Shown here: positions 1 to 9,300 of the stretch, piece after piece
How the letters are laid out: each line of letters starts with the position of its first letter
How positions within the stretch are numbered: position 1 is the stretch's first letter
Assembly: GCA_900617975.1 (NCBI GenBank)
Contig: UZAE01000049.1
Location: 1-46,174, forward strand
From: Rodentolepis nana
Taxonomy: Eukaryota; Platyhelminthes; Cestoda; Cyclophyllidea; Hymenolepididae
DNA: 46,174 nt
Reading direction: 5' to 3'
Position numbers and translations under genes: made by a program
Notes under the pieces: generated by a model
Databases searched by the model: none
The model's input: only the letters and a program-made list of their open reading frames with translations
Told to the model about the DNA's origin: nothing

Positions 1-895
1 AGAAATATGTCGTGAAATACATTGATTTAGAATATGTGTCATGGACATGGTGCTTAGTCATAATACTACTACAATGGAGGGTTTGCTAAACCAATCAAGG
101 ATTATTGATTGGCTGTTGGCTGGGAGGTCTCCACATTTACTGCCGCACTTACTCACAATGCCATGCTGCACACAGCACCCTCAAGCCTGTCTGAGTGCGC
201 ATGAGTTTTCTTCGTTCAGCGGTGACAGCATTGTACGCTCCACAAGCTTGTTTCATGTCAATTGTAAATTAAGGATAAAGCCCGAATCATTTAGTCGCAA
301 AATTGTTTCAAATCAAAATTTTCAGCGATTTGGAACATTTTAAGGTATCAACTGGTCTCCAAATTGACATTCATAATATTAATATTAAACGGATATTTTT
401 TGAAGCCAAAATTTCATTTCATTGGTTTTTAAGTATAACGCATGAATTCCAAACTTATTTTAAGTTTCAAAATGCCAAAGCCCTTGATTTGTTATAGATA
501 CCTTTGCGCTAAACAATAATGCTATTTATGTTGAAGAAAGTTCACCAATCATATCGTTTATACGATGACTTTCCTGTTTCCCTAACCGGTTTTGAAGCAA
601 TACTCAATACTAATTTCGTGTAAACTAACCACTTTATATACCGGAACAATATAATATTTTCAATAAGGCAGAAATCTAAGCACAAACCGTTTTACATTTA
701 CCTTTACACATCTCACAATTAGGGAATTTAGTAATTGATTTTAGTTAATTTAGTTAATTCAAAATAGCAGATCTTATGCTTGTTTATTTGACAATAGAAT
801 CCCACGCCATTGGAATCACATAAACACGTGTTTTGTTTTCAAAGCTACTACAGCATAAGGCATTATTGATTAAGGCATAATTTTTCAACGTTAAC
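1..895. other. 5' flank without a recognised gene
   Basis: AT-rich sequence upstream of the first gene. The longest open frame here (41-343, 100 aa) has no recognisable motif and no convincing splice context, so I do not call it. A stop codon at 878-880 closes the frame of the downstream gene just before its ATG at 896, so that gene does not extend into this stretch without splicing. I see no repeat or RNA gene. Confidence 0.6.
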
Positions 896-2119
896 ATGCA
901 TTGCGCCTCCGGAAGCAAATGTTTTTCAAATAACTTTAATACATTATCTGATAACATGTCAACCCCTTCCTCTAGGGGCAGAAAGTCAGAGAAATCGGAA
1001 GATTTATTTAAAGGACCTGATCCAGCTAGTCCACTCATTCAGTCAGGAGCAAATGAATTCTACTCCGAAATCCCAACAATACTTCCAGTTGTCTATGAAG
1101 AACTCATAAGGGAGAGTCCCGAAGAATCTGTTTTACCACCCTTACCACAAGTTATTTCGGATCGTCAATGTCGATTTGGAAAAGATTTTTCACGCGACCG
1201 CTCTTATGATTCATTCACTATTCAGGAAGAAACCAGAAAGGCCAGAGCAGAACTAGCGAAGTTGAGTAATTTGGGTGGTAAACATTATCCTCGACTCGGT
1301 CGCCTATTGGATAAAATAAGTAGAAGCGCTCAGGAGGAAATTGAACTATTCCAGAAACAGGATAAATATCAGTCATTGAAAAGAACTCGGCAACATTCCA
1401 TGCCAGGAAGATTGGCACCTTCTGAAAATCAAGTTTCCCGGGTGCGTTATTCCTACCCTATGGCCAATGGTCCTATGACTCCAAATGTTCCATCTTATTC
1501 ATATCCCGAACAAATACCGGGTTTCAATGAGTATTCCCAACAAATACTCAAAATACAATCTCGAATGCCATGTAAAAGGTCATATGCCTCAACACCAGGA
1601 CCACAACGGTTAAGAGCATGTCCTATGCCAACACAAACCCCTATCATTAAGAAACCTATGGCAAGGGAGATGAGCTGTCCTCCTCCACAAGCATCACAAT
1701 ATGGACAGCAACGTTGCTGTCAGAAAGTTTACTCTGTACAGAAACCCCCGATGGCATGCCAAACAGATGATCTTGTAAATTTCGAAAAATTGAAGGAAGA
1801 TGTCCAAAGAATAAATAGGTCAAGAATTAATAAATGTAATCAGCAAATTCAGCACCGACCATGCAGATCTGCTTCACAAGATGGTTACTACACATATCAA
1901 CCAGGATACACGATGAACAATCAGGCCATGAGTTATCAGCCATCCTACGGTTATTCTCAGCAGTTATCCAGAGATACTCACTTAAAATGTGAGTCTGCTT
2001 CCAAGAAACCTTCAGGGTCTACTCAAAATAGACAGGTAGGATCTTACCAGGGATATATTCCTGGCTATGAGCAGACAACCTATGGCAACATTTTTAATTA
2101 TCATCTTCCTAATTATTAA
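896..2119 (+). CDS. Uncharacterised 407-aa protein, Pro/Tyr/Gln-rich, intronless
   Basis: I do not recognise this protein. It is a single open frame of 407 codons starting at an ATG preceded by an in-frame stop (878-880); a second ATG at residue 21 (base 956, MSTPSSRGRK) is an alternative start. Residues about 21-40 are Ser/Lys-rich. Residues about 100-155 are charged and probably helical (motifs EETRKARAELAKL and RLLDKISRSAQEEIELF). From about residue 180 to the end the chain is low-complexity, rich in Pro, Tyr, Gln, Met and Cys, with repeated short SY/GY/PGY motifs such as YSYP, GYIPGY and PSYGY. There is no signal peptide or membrane segment. An AATAAA lies 31 nt after the stop, supporting a real mRNA end. 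Tyr/Pro/Gln-rich tails occur in RNA-binding, eggshell and structural proteins, but none of these can be chosen from sequence. Confidence 0.7.
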   Translation: MHCASGSKCFSNNFNTLSDNMSTPSSRGRKSEKSEDLFKGPDPASPLIQSGANEFYSEIPTILPVVYEELIRESPEESVLPPLPQVISDRQCRFGKDFSRDRSYDSFTIQEETRKARAELAKLSNLGGKHYPRLGRLLDKISRSAQEEIELFQKQDKYQSLKRTRQHSMPGRLAPSENQVSRVRYSYPMANGPMTPNVPSYSYPEQIPGFNEYSQQILKIQSRMPCKRSYASTPGPQRLRACPMPTQTPIIKKPMAREMSCPPPQASQYGQQRCCQKVYSVQKPPMACQTDDLVNFEKLKEDVQRINRSRINKCNQQIQHRPCRSASQDGYYTYQPGYTMNNQAMSYQPSYGYSQQLSRDTHLKCESASKKPSGSTQNRQVGSYQGYIPGYEQTTYGNIFNYHLPNY

Positions 2120-2149
2120 ATAACTGAAATATAATGGTGGTATCTAGCA

Positions 2150-2155
2150 AATAAA
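2150..2155 (+). promoter_or_regulatory. Polyadenylation signal AATAAA of the first gene
   Basis: Canonical AATAAA 31 nt downstream of the stop codon at 2117-2119, the spacing expected for a short 3' UTR. Confidence 0.55.
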
Positions 2156-2580
2156 CTATTCTAAGTTCTCAGTAACGTCTTTTCGTATTACTCAATTATA
2201 TTCCTATACTTAAGCAGCCCCCAGTGAGGCCATATTTAAATGAGCTTAATCGGAGCATCAAACCTACCTAATTTTAGACGTATTTAACACAATGTCAAGT
2301 GGATCCGAAAAAATTCTCATTAAATGTCTCAAAACCTACAAGAGTTGTTATAATAAAACATGCTTCTTGAAGCACTTGCTCAAATTGATATTTCTAACCA
2401 TCTTAAAGGTTGAGTGGTCTTTGAGATTACGAAAATAAGCATGTAATGAATACTATAAAAATAAGCTCATGACAAAAACTTAGTAATCCTCTTACGTGTG
2501 AGAAGAACTAACTGTAAACCGATAAGTGATTGAATACCATTACCGCCACTCTGGAAAAATATCGATTTCTGATCGGCTCT

Positions 2581-2597
2581 GGGGGGGGGGGGGGGGG
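2581..2597 (+). repeat. Poly-G tract, 17 nt
   Basis: An uninterrupted run of 17 G, followed by AGG, in otherwise AT-rich spacer. Runs like this are length-unstable and error-prone in assembly. Confidence 0.95.
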
Positions 2598-3090
2598 AGG
2601 TACCTCACTGACCTTTCTTTTCTATAAGTAGTGATTATAACGATAAGAGCATTCCACCCTTTTCCGCTAGCATTTCACCGTTTCGCTCGAATTTCTTTAA
2701 GATAGCGATGCATGTCTTAACATTACTTTAATGCAGGACACGCAAACCTTTATGATTACTAATAGGATCAGACAAGCGTAGATGGTGTGATAGATGAAAT
2801 ATTCTATGAGAATTGGTTCATATTTTCATTACCCATTAATTTCTGTGGGCTTGAATCTTTTCTGAATTAATATTGTCACAAGAATTGAGGGTGACAATAT
2901 AAATAGTTTAAATGAACCAAAATACAGTGTTCAACTTAGTTGTTGATACCTATTTAGTCGATACAGACATAAGAATATGCGGGAAGTAACTGCTGACGCC
3001 GATAAATGTGGGATAGTGCAGGAAGTATGATTAAATATGTCCGCTTTAAGAAGTATCCTTTAGAAAAGGCATGCTCATTTGAAAGAACAT

Positions 3091-3313
3091 TTATTTATTT
3101 ATATCAAATGGCAGGCTGTAAAGTAGTTATCGTTAGCACTTTAGCCGACTTCGGGCTTCACAGAGAGGATGTAACATCAAAGTCAAAAAAAGTAGAATGG
3201 AAGAATAATGATTCAGAGAGGTAAAAGAGACAGACACAAAAGGAGAGAAAAAGGTAAGGTGAGTACTGTGAGTGGTCAAATATGATATGCAATTGGGTCA
3301 TGGTCGTACATGC
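3091..3313 (+). repeat. Interspersed repeat, copy A
   Basis: First of five related same-strand copies. It opens with TTTATATCAAATGGCAGGC, shared with the copies at 10372 and 33566. The shared middle block includes GACTTCGGGCTTCACAGAG and ACATCAAAGT, followed by the donor-like AAGGTGAGTACTGTG (3256-3270). Similarity to the other copies fades after about 3300, so the 3' part is truncated or diverged. No protein is encoded. The family is unclassified: I saw no clear terminal inverted repeats or target duplication. Confidence 0.75.
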
Positions 3314-3622
3314 TTTCACACTCTATTCAAGGTGGTATGTGCGTATGAGAATTTAAGGTTTGATCAATCATAATTGCTTGTAGTTTGATCATTGTTGTAA
3401 AGTGGTTGACTTCCCTCTAATGCATCGTGGTTTAACTTATAGACCATTGTGCCCTCTAGTATCTCTTGTTCCCTAGTAAGCCTGTAGTTTTTCAATTCAT
3501 TCTGCACACCCGATTGCCCATTTTTCATCCCATTACACCAACTTTAAGCTAATTGACAAGGAGGAAACGCCAGAGAAATGGTTGAGGGAATTCTTATGTC
3601 TCAAGTTCTTGCACCACAAAAG

Positions 3623-3634
3623 CCCCCCCCCCCC
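3623..3634 (+). repeat. Poly-C tract, 12 nt
   Basis: Uninterrupted run of 12 C in intergenic sequence. Confidence 0.95.
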
Positions 3635-3899
3635 ATATGAAATGCCGTGTTTTCGATGAACATCATTGGAGATGGACTATTTGACTACCATCTTATTAAT
3701 GTCTGCATTTTGATGGATGGAAAACCATTTTAGTAATGCAGTTGGAGGAAACAATTCTGAAAAGTTGTAAGATTGGAGTTAATGTTTCCAAAGTCAGGAC
3801 ACCAAGGCGCATGGTTACACGAGAATGGCGATTATTCAATATTCGAGTCACGTGGAGTAAAGTGTCCACAAGATTCTTCTACATTTTCCACCTTTAAAC

Positions 3900-4955
3900 A
3901 TGACCGAACAAGAAGAAGTGCAACAACGTGCTCACTTGGTATGGGAGTATCCACCTCCTAATCTTTCTATCAAAACTCGACCTACTATACCAACGCATGC
4001 TTTCTGGGACATTCCAGTGACATTTGCTCGACGTGATATGTTACGAGAAGTTGAGCATGATGGAATACACGACATTCCCGTTTTGTTAGCTGCTCCAATG
4101 TATGTTCTTTTAAGAAAACACGAAGAGGAATTAGAAAAAAATGGCCCTGATGGTAGTTTTATCAGTAAAATAGAGTTCCCAGCCAGAATGAAGCCGAGTA
4201 GAACCAAGAATCTAGATTTCATTTACGGTATATTAAAAGAAGCTCCTAGTTTGCAGAGTGGTGAACGACTTCTTAATGGCTTACCTACTCGTTTGATTTT
4301 TGAGATCTTAGCTCTTATTGTCCAACAAATGGACTTGAAATTCAAAATGAGTGCAAAGCTTACTGAATTTATGCTTACAGTCGACTTCGGTGCACCCTAT
4401 TTTTGGAATCCTGAAGCTGGTAAGGAGAACGCATTTAAGAAGTACATGGAAGATAAAAATCTTGGGGAAGATGAGTTAATGGTACGATTGTCCAATAAAG
4501 TAGCTGACATTTGGGCTACGGAATTAGAAAGCACAGAAGAGAAACCCGCTGAAAAACTCCAGCTCCGATTCATTTTGACCAACCTGAGCCGTATTGTAGG
4601 ATCATACTTTCGAGCTCTGAATAATCACCTCCCAAATGATCGACATCTACCAATAAAAGTCAACAAAGACCCCAATTCTCGTACCAATTCACAGATGCAA
4701 GTATTAGGGTTAAAATTCGGCCGTTTTTTGGCTACTTTAGATGCCGATACTTTGAAAAGTAAATATCCAAATAGTGTAGAATTTACCCATTTTCAAGGCA
4801 CCCTACCAGCAACTGTCATTAAAAATTTACTTCTGCTTAATACACCAGAAGCGTTTATGTCCAGTCCAAAAGCCTCTGAATACTTATTCCATGACAAAGA
4901 AGGCTGTAATTTTGAAAACCCGGAGTGTGCTTGCCAACATAAAAGTATGGAATAA
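3900..4955 (+). CDS. Uncharacterised 351-aa soluble protein, intronless
   Basis: I do not recognise this protein. It is a single open frame of 351 codons; the ATG at 3900 is the first in frame after a stop at 3858-3860. The composition is that of an ordinary folded cytosolic protein: mixed charged and hydrophobic residues, no low complexity, no signal peptide and no membrane segment. Blocks that may serve as family markers are HAFWDIPVTFARRDMLRE (residues about 34-51), GLPTRLIFEILALIVQQMDL (about 127-146) and LQLRFILTNLSRIVGSYFRA (about 222-241). Much of residues 100-300 looks helical. The C-terminus is Cys-containing (CNFENPECAC). Lack of introns could mean an old retrocopy or a fast-evolving lineage gene; the intact frame and nearby poly(A) signal argue for function. 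Confidence 0.75.
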   Translation: MTEQEEVQQRAHLVWEYPPPNLSIKTRPTIPTHAFWDIPVTFARRDMLREVEHDGIHDIPVLLAAPMYVLLRKHEEELEKNGPDGSFISKIEFPARMKPSRTKNLDFIYGILKEAPSLQSGERLLNGLPTRLIFEILALIVQQMDLKFKMSAKLTEFMLTVDFGAPYFWNPEAGKENAFKKYMEDKNLGEDELMVRLSNKVADIWATELESTEEKPAEKLQLRFILTNLSRIVGSYFRALNNHLPNDRHLPIKVNKDPNSRTNSQMQVLGLKFGRFLATLDADTLKSKYPNSVEFTHFQGTLPATVIKNLLLLNTPEAFMSSPKASEYLFHDKEGCNFENPECACQHKSME

Positions 4956-5012
4956 AAAATATCACATCAGTGTTAGGAATTTCAGTCAGCATTATTTTAC
5001 TTACCAAAGATA

Positions 5013-5018
5013 AATAAA
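5013..5018 (+). promoter_or_regulatory. Polyadenylation signal AATAAA of the second gene
   Basis: AATAAA 58 nt after the stop codon (4953-4955). Another AATAAA overlaps the stop itself and is too close to be the likely signal. Confidence 0.5.
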
Positions 5019-6164
5019 GTTAAATAAGCATAATATTGTCCTACTTTAATGAAAAAGAGCAGAGAAGGTACGATTTGGCTGAATCACACTTACTAAGGAG
5101 AGCGAAGAGTGAAAATATTGTATTCAGTAAAAGAAAAGTGAGATGCTACATAAGTTGAGCAGTATCTGATGCATGTAAAGATCTATGACTTAACATGGCA
5201 ATTACTTGGAGCAAAGCATTAAACTATATTTATTGAGGTACCTTTTGCAAATCTGTATAAAGATTTTCGTAGTGGCAGTAAATGAAGACATGGAATTTAT
5301 CCATTTTGACAAATTGGAAGCTATGCGAAACGGTTATCTTTTGATTTGAAAAATTTCAACAGAAATGGAATAATTGTGGAAGTCTAATTGAGCAATAAAT
5401 GAATATGAACTATGTAATATCGTATAGGCTTGAATCGATAAATGTGTCATGTACTTCTTGGAAGATACCGGTTAGGAAGAAAGAGCACGAATTCTTATTT
5501 TCTTATTATTTTTCCAGTTATTATTTTCTAGTTATTGGAAGGTTATGTTAGAACCAGTTTGAGAGGCTATTCAAGCAGACGACTAAAAATGCAAATATCA
5601 AGTGAAGGAGTACATATTGATATGCCATAATCTACCCTTTTCCAGATACAAATACCTTTAATATACCGCTTTGTAATCACACAGTAACTTCATACAAGAC
5701 AGGAGAGAACAAGTTGTTGTTATCTAAATAAGGTTTAAATTTGGTCACCTTTTAGGATAAGTGATATTAAGAAGTAAAGTGTACACTTATTAAAATTGGG
5801 ATCTGGAAATCTTGGAAATAGGGTAAATGTTTAACGTGTTTTTCTAAATATTGAAAACAATGAAATAGTAAAAGCTTAGCATATTATAAAAATGTATGAT
5901 ATTAGCACTATATGGTAAGAAGTTAGAGTTATTTCAATATTAATGTAAAATTTTAAAAATTGCAGTCAAAAAAATGTTATATAAATATTTTTATAATAAT
6001 ACTATCGCAAAAAATAAACTTATTACCTAAATTATATCTTGTACTCAAATATTTTACAGTAATTATTGGGAGCCTGGCCTTCAAAACGTAACAATAACCA
6101 AACGAATACTTTGGTCGTGCGAATACCCTTTGTCGCATTTCTATGTCATTCAGTGAAAAAAATA
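5019..6164. other. Spacer and presumed 5' region of raptor
   Basis: About 1.1 kb, very AT-rich from about 5800 to 6060. It should hold the raptor promoter and 5' UTR, but I see no definable promoter motif. A pyrimidine-rich stretch ending in TTTTACAG (to 6059) is described separately as a possible splice acceptor in the 5' UTR. No gene or repeat recognised. Confidence 0.5.
6044..6059 (+). promoter_or_regulatory. Possible 5' UTR splice acceptor (cis or spliced-leader) for raptor
   Basis: A T-rich run ending TTTTACAG at 6059 lies 105 nt before the first in-frame ATG (6165). The raptor frame has a stop at 6060-6062 directly after it, so it cannot be a coding-exon boundary in that frame. It could join an upstream non-coding exon or accept a trans-spliced leader, which many flatworm mRNAs carry. 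Seen: the sequence. Inferred: its use. Confidence 0.3.
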
Positions 6165-6323
6165 ATGACTTCCATGGGGCATAAAAATTCAGAAAAATGT
6201 CAAAACCACAATTTCAAAGATTATTGCAATACGTCTGAGCATAGTCAGGCTTTCGTAGCCTCTCATTTAAGTGGCCCAATCGTTGGTGCCGAATTACATA
6301 AAGAGTCATATTCTAAAGAAAAA
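6165..6323 (+). CDS. RPTOR: raptor exon 1 (N-terminus, 53 codons)
   Basis: Starts at the first in-frame ATG (a second is at 6174) and ends AAA|GTAAAC, phase 0. Its last 30 residues align weakly with the conserved raptor N-terminus: a Phe, a His, then I-x-G, then about 13 residues to the IKT/MKT of exon 2. That spacing supports the exon. The frame stays open back to 6063 without a further ATG. Confidence 0.75.
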
Positions 6324-9300
6324 GTAAACCGTCTTAGTTTTTTAATATAAATATTTGCAGATTAAAACAATCAATGTTGCTCTCGTTCTCTGCCTTAATA
6401 TGGAAATCGATCCACCCGATGTCCAAAAAATCCCCCCTTTTAGTCGTGTTGAAGCATGGGTTGACCCTGCCGATGCAGGCTATCGTGTTGTTGAAATGAT
6501 TGGTAAAAACTTGCAGGTAAAATGCCATCGACTTGCAGGTCAACTTTTTATTAGTTATTTAAACTTATGTTTTGCTACTTTTCAGTCACAATATGAACGT
6601 TGGCAACCCAAGGGATGTTATCGCCAATGTCTTGACCCTAATTTGGAAGAGGTTAAGAAAATTTGTGTTAATATGCGTCGAAATGCTAGATCAGATCGCA
6701 TTCTTTTTCATTATAATGGTCATGGCGTACCAAGACCCACAGAAAATGGCGAGATCTGGGTGTTTAATAGGGTATTTTTGGCTAATTTCTTAACGTCTCG
6801 AGTTCCCATGATATTTTTAAGCCACTTTATTTTACTGTAGACTTTCACTAAATATATTCCTCTATCGCTATTCGATCTTCAAAGATGGCTCGGTGGCCCC
6901 TCAGTTTACGTCGTCGACTGCCAGAATGCTGGTCGTGTGCTTAAACTCTACGATTATTTTTGCCAACGTCGACAAGCTGAAGTGAGTTCACTCCTGCATC
7001 ATTGCATGTTTCCCAATAAATGCTCAGTGTCTCCAATTTGGCATTTTCAAGGAAACGTCTAAAATGTGGATCGCGTACCTTATTTACGAACTGCTTATTT
7101 GGTCAGCACGCCGAGTTTACAGTTTTAAATGACCGATTAAGTGATCTCTATAACTTATGTATGCTTTATTCTGTAATTATTGACTTTCTTGGTTCAGTTG
7201 TCCATGTAAAGCCAAAGTTTTTCTAGAGGTTAATTCTTCAGGAAGTGATTTTTGATAAGTCTTGTGTAGTTTGAAGCAACCCAATCTATTTGATATGGTC
7301 TGAATTTTTTAGTTGTACCAAAAATGTTTTGAAAAAATCAATCGTGCGTTTTTATCACGTATTTAAATTCCTAGTATCTTTACTGCTACTTTTTATCGTC
7401 TCTCATCTTTAGAAGTTTGTCAGTGACTTATTTTTGCTTCTTGTTTTATGCATACCTTGTGCTTATCTTACTAGTTAATTACTGTTATTAACGAATTTCT
7501 CAAATCAAGATGTTTGCAACACGTGAGCGAAGTTATTTTTGGACTATTTGCACAAAATTCGCATGCCTCTATCAGTCTTGCTGAACTTAAATAATTGACT
7601 AGTGCATTTGGTCACCGGAATCACTAGAAGTGGACCGATGGACATCGATGTATTATCGTGATAGGTGTGCACGTTATTCACCTGTTGTCTTTCAGCTCTC
7701 CAGCCATACATCAAGGTGGTCCCAGCCTGTAGTGATTTTTCTTTTTTATGAGTTTGGTTGTTTTGATCTACGTAAAAGTTCATTTATTCTTGTGTATTAT
7801 TATTTATTTACTTGATTGTCGTTAGTCAAGAAAAATTTCGGAATGTGAGTTCCCCTCCAAAGCGGCTCCAGCAAACTGACTAGCGAGTTAGGAGTAGGGA
7901 TGTGTTAATCTGCACACTATTATACCAAACAGGAAATTAGAAATCCATGGATTTGCATTAAGTGAATAGAATGCTCAAACAGACTGGTCAACATCGAAGT
8001 GCTAGTTTTTCTTTCACTCTGAGAAATAATATTTTCAAGGCAAATGTGGCCGACTGCATTAATTAAGTCTTGCTAAACTAGATAATAGTGGAATTCGAGT
8101 CTCTATGAAGTCACTGTCTACACAAGATGAGTGTTGGAAAGCGCTTTCCTATATAGACTTAGGAGTTATGCTTAGCCTGGAAACCTCACCTTTTTCGTTT
8201 CTTAAATTAGTATTTGACTTTGCTACAAGCTTTGATACTAATCAGATATGTAATTTAGTTAACATTAGCACTTATTGTGTCTTAATTTTTTCAGACCGCA
8301 AATACTGTTGGAGAGAGTTCTAATTCTGGTGGTCAAAATCCCGAAGGTGTACATCACGAACAAAACACTTTCGGTCACGTAAGTCCCTAAAGTGTTTTAC
8401 CATTCGGCGCCCATTTCTTATGTAAATCTCACTAATCGCATTTGTTTTAACTTGATTTAAGTCTTTGAAGCTAATTACTGCAATGCTATAGTCGTACATA
8501 GTTATTCTCATTGTTATCAATATCAGGACCACGTTAGACCTCTTTAAGGAGACAAACGGTCAGCTTCATGTCTTTAACTGAAAGTGGGGTGTTAGTGACG
8601 ATATTTATTAGTTGCTTATTTTTAATCAGGGTTATATTCTTACTAGAGTCATGCAAACTATCATCTTCCTTCTATCTTGACTGCTAGAAATTCAATCCCT
8701 TGGTACCGTCATCTAATCTTAGTCACTTCTATCGTACCCTTTGGTAGTGTGACTATTTTGTGATCAATGAGGCTCATGTATAATCTGTGCTTGCTCCTTT
8801 AAAGCCAACATCTACTGCACTACTGGTCATTAGAATTTTGAATATATTTACTTCACTATTGAACTCAGAGGAATATATGCTGTCGCGTCCCTTCGAGTAG
8901 ATACTCGTACTTGAACGAGTATTAAAGTTGTGTTCAATCACGCCTCTATTTTTTACGACAAAGCAACCGGCCATTGTGCAGAGAGAATGGCCTTGTTTAT
9001 CAGTGTGCGCGCGCGCCTGAGGAGCGGTGATGCTTTTCTGCGAGCATTCAAATTCTATATTGGCAGCTTCGCACTTTACTGCCTTCACTCGAATGCCTTG
9101 ATTGACTGCTTTAAGTATGAAATTAGCATTCCTATTTCATTTTCCACCATATTTTTGCTTTTTTTAAAATTTTATGTAATATTTTTATTCCAGGCGAACT
9201 GGCCACCCCCGTGGCGAACTAGTAAAGTATGCGCTCCTTTCTGTGTACTTATAAGTGGACATTGTTTTTTTTCGTATTTCCTTATATTGTCCTTAGTTTT

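Larger units (their letters stand above)
2156..3899. other. Intergenic spacer between the two intronless genes
   Basis: No gene recognised. It holds a 17-nt poly-G tract (2581-2597), one copy of the interspersed repeat described separately (about 3091-3313) and a 12-nt poly-C tract (3623-3634). The open frame at 3773-3961 overlaps the start of the next gene in another frame and is taken as a shadow. Confidence 0.6.

Noticed and set aside
41..343. 100-codon open frame at the left edge
   Set aside because: No recognisable motif, low-complexity composition and no supporting splice or poly(A) signals. Length is within chance for this search.
784..1418. Minus-strand frames opposite the first gene
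   Set aside because: They lie antisense to an intact 407-codon frame with its own upstream stop and poly(A) signal; taken as shadows.
3773..3961. Open frame overlapping the start of the second gene
   Set aside because: It is in another frame, short, and its end runs into the 5' part of the 351-codon gene.
8990..9070. Third tRNA-like module near the GCGCGCGC patch
   Set aside because: An A-box-like and a GCATTCAAATTCTA B-box-like sequence are present, but the spacing is too short and no stems form.
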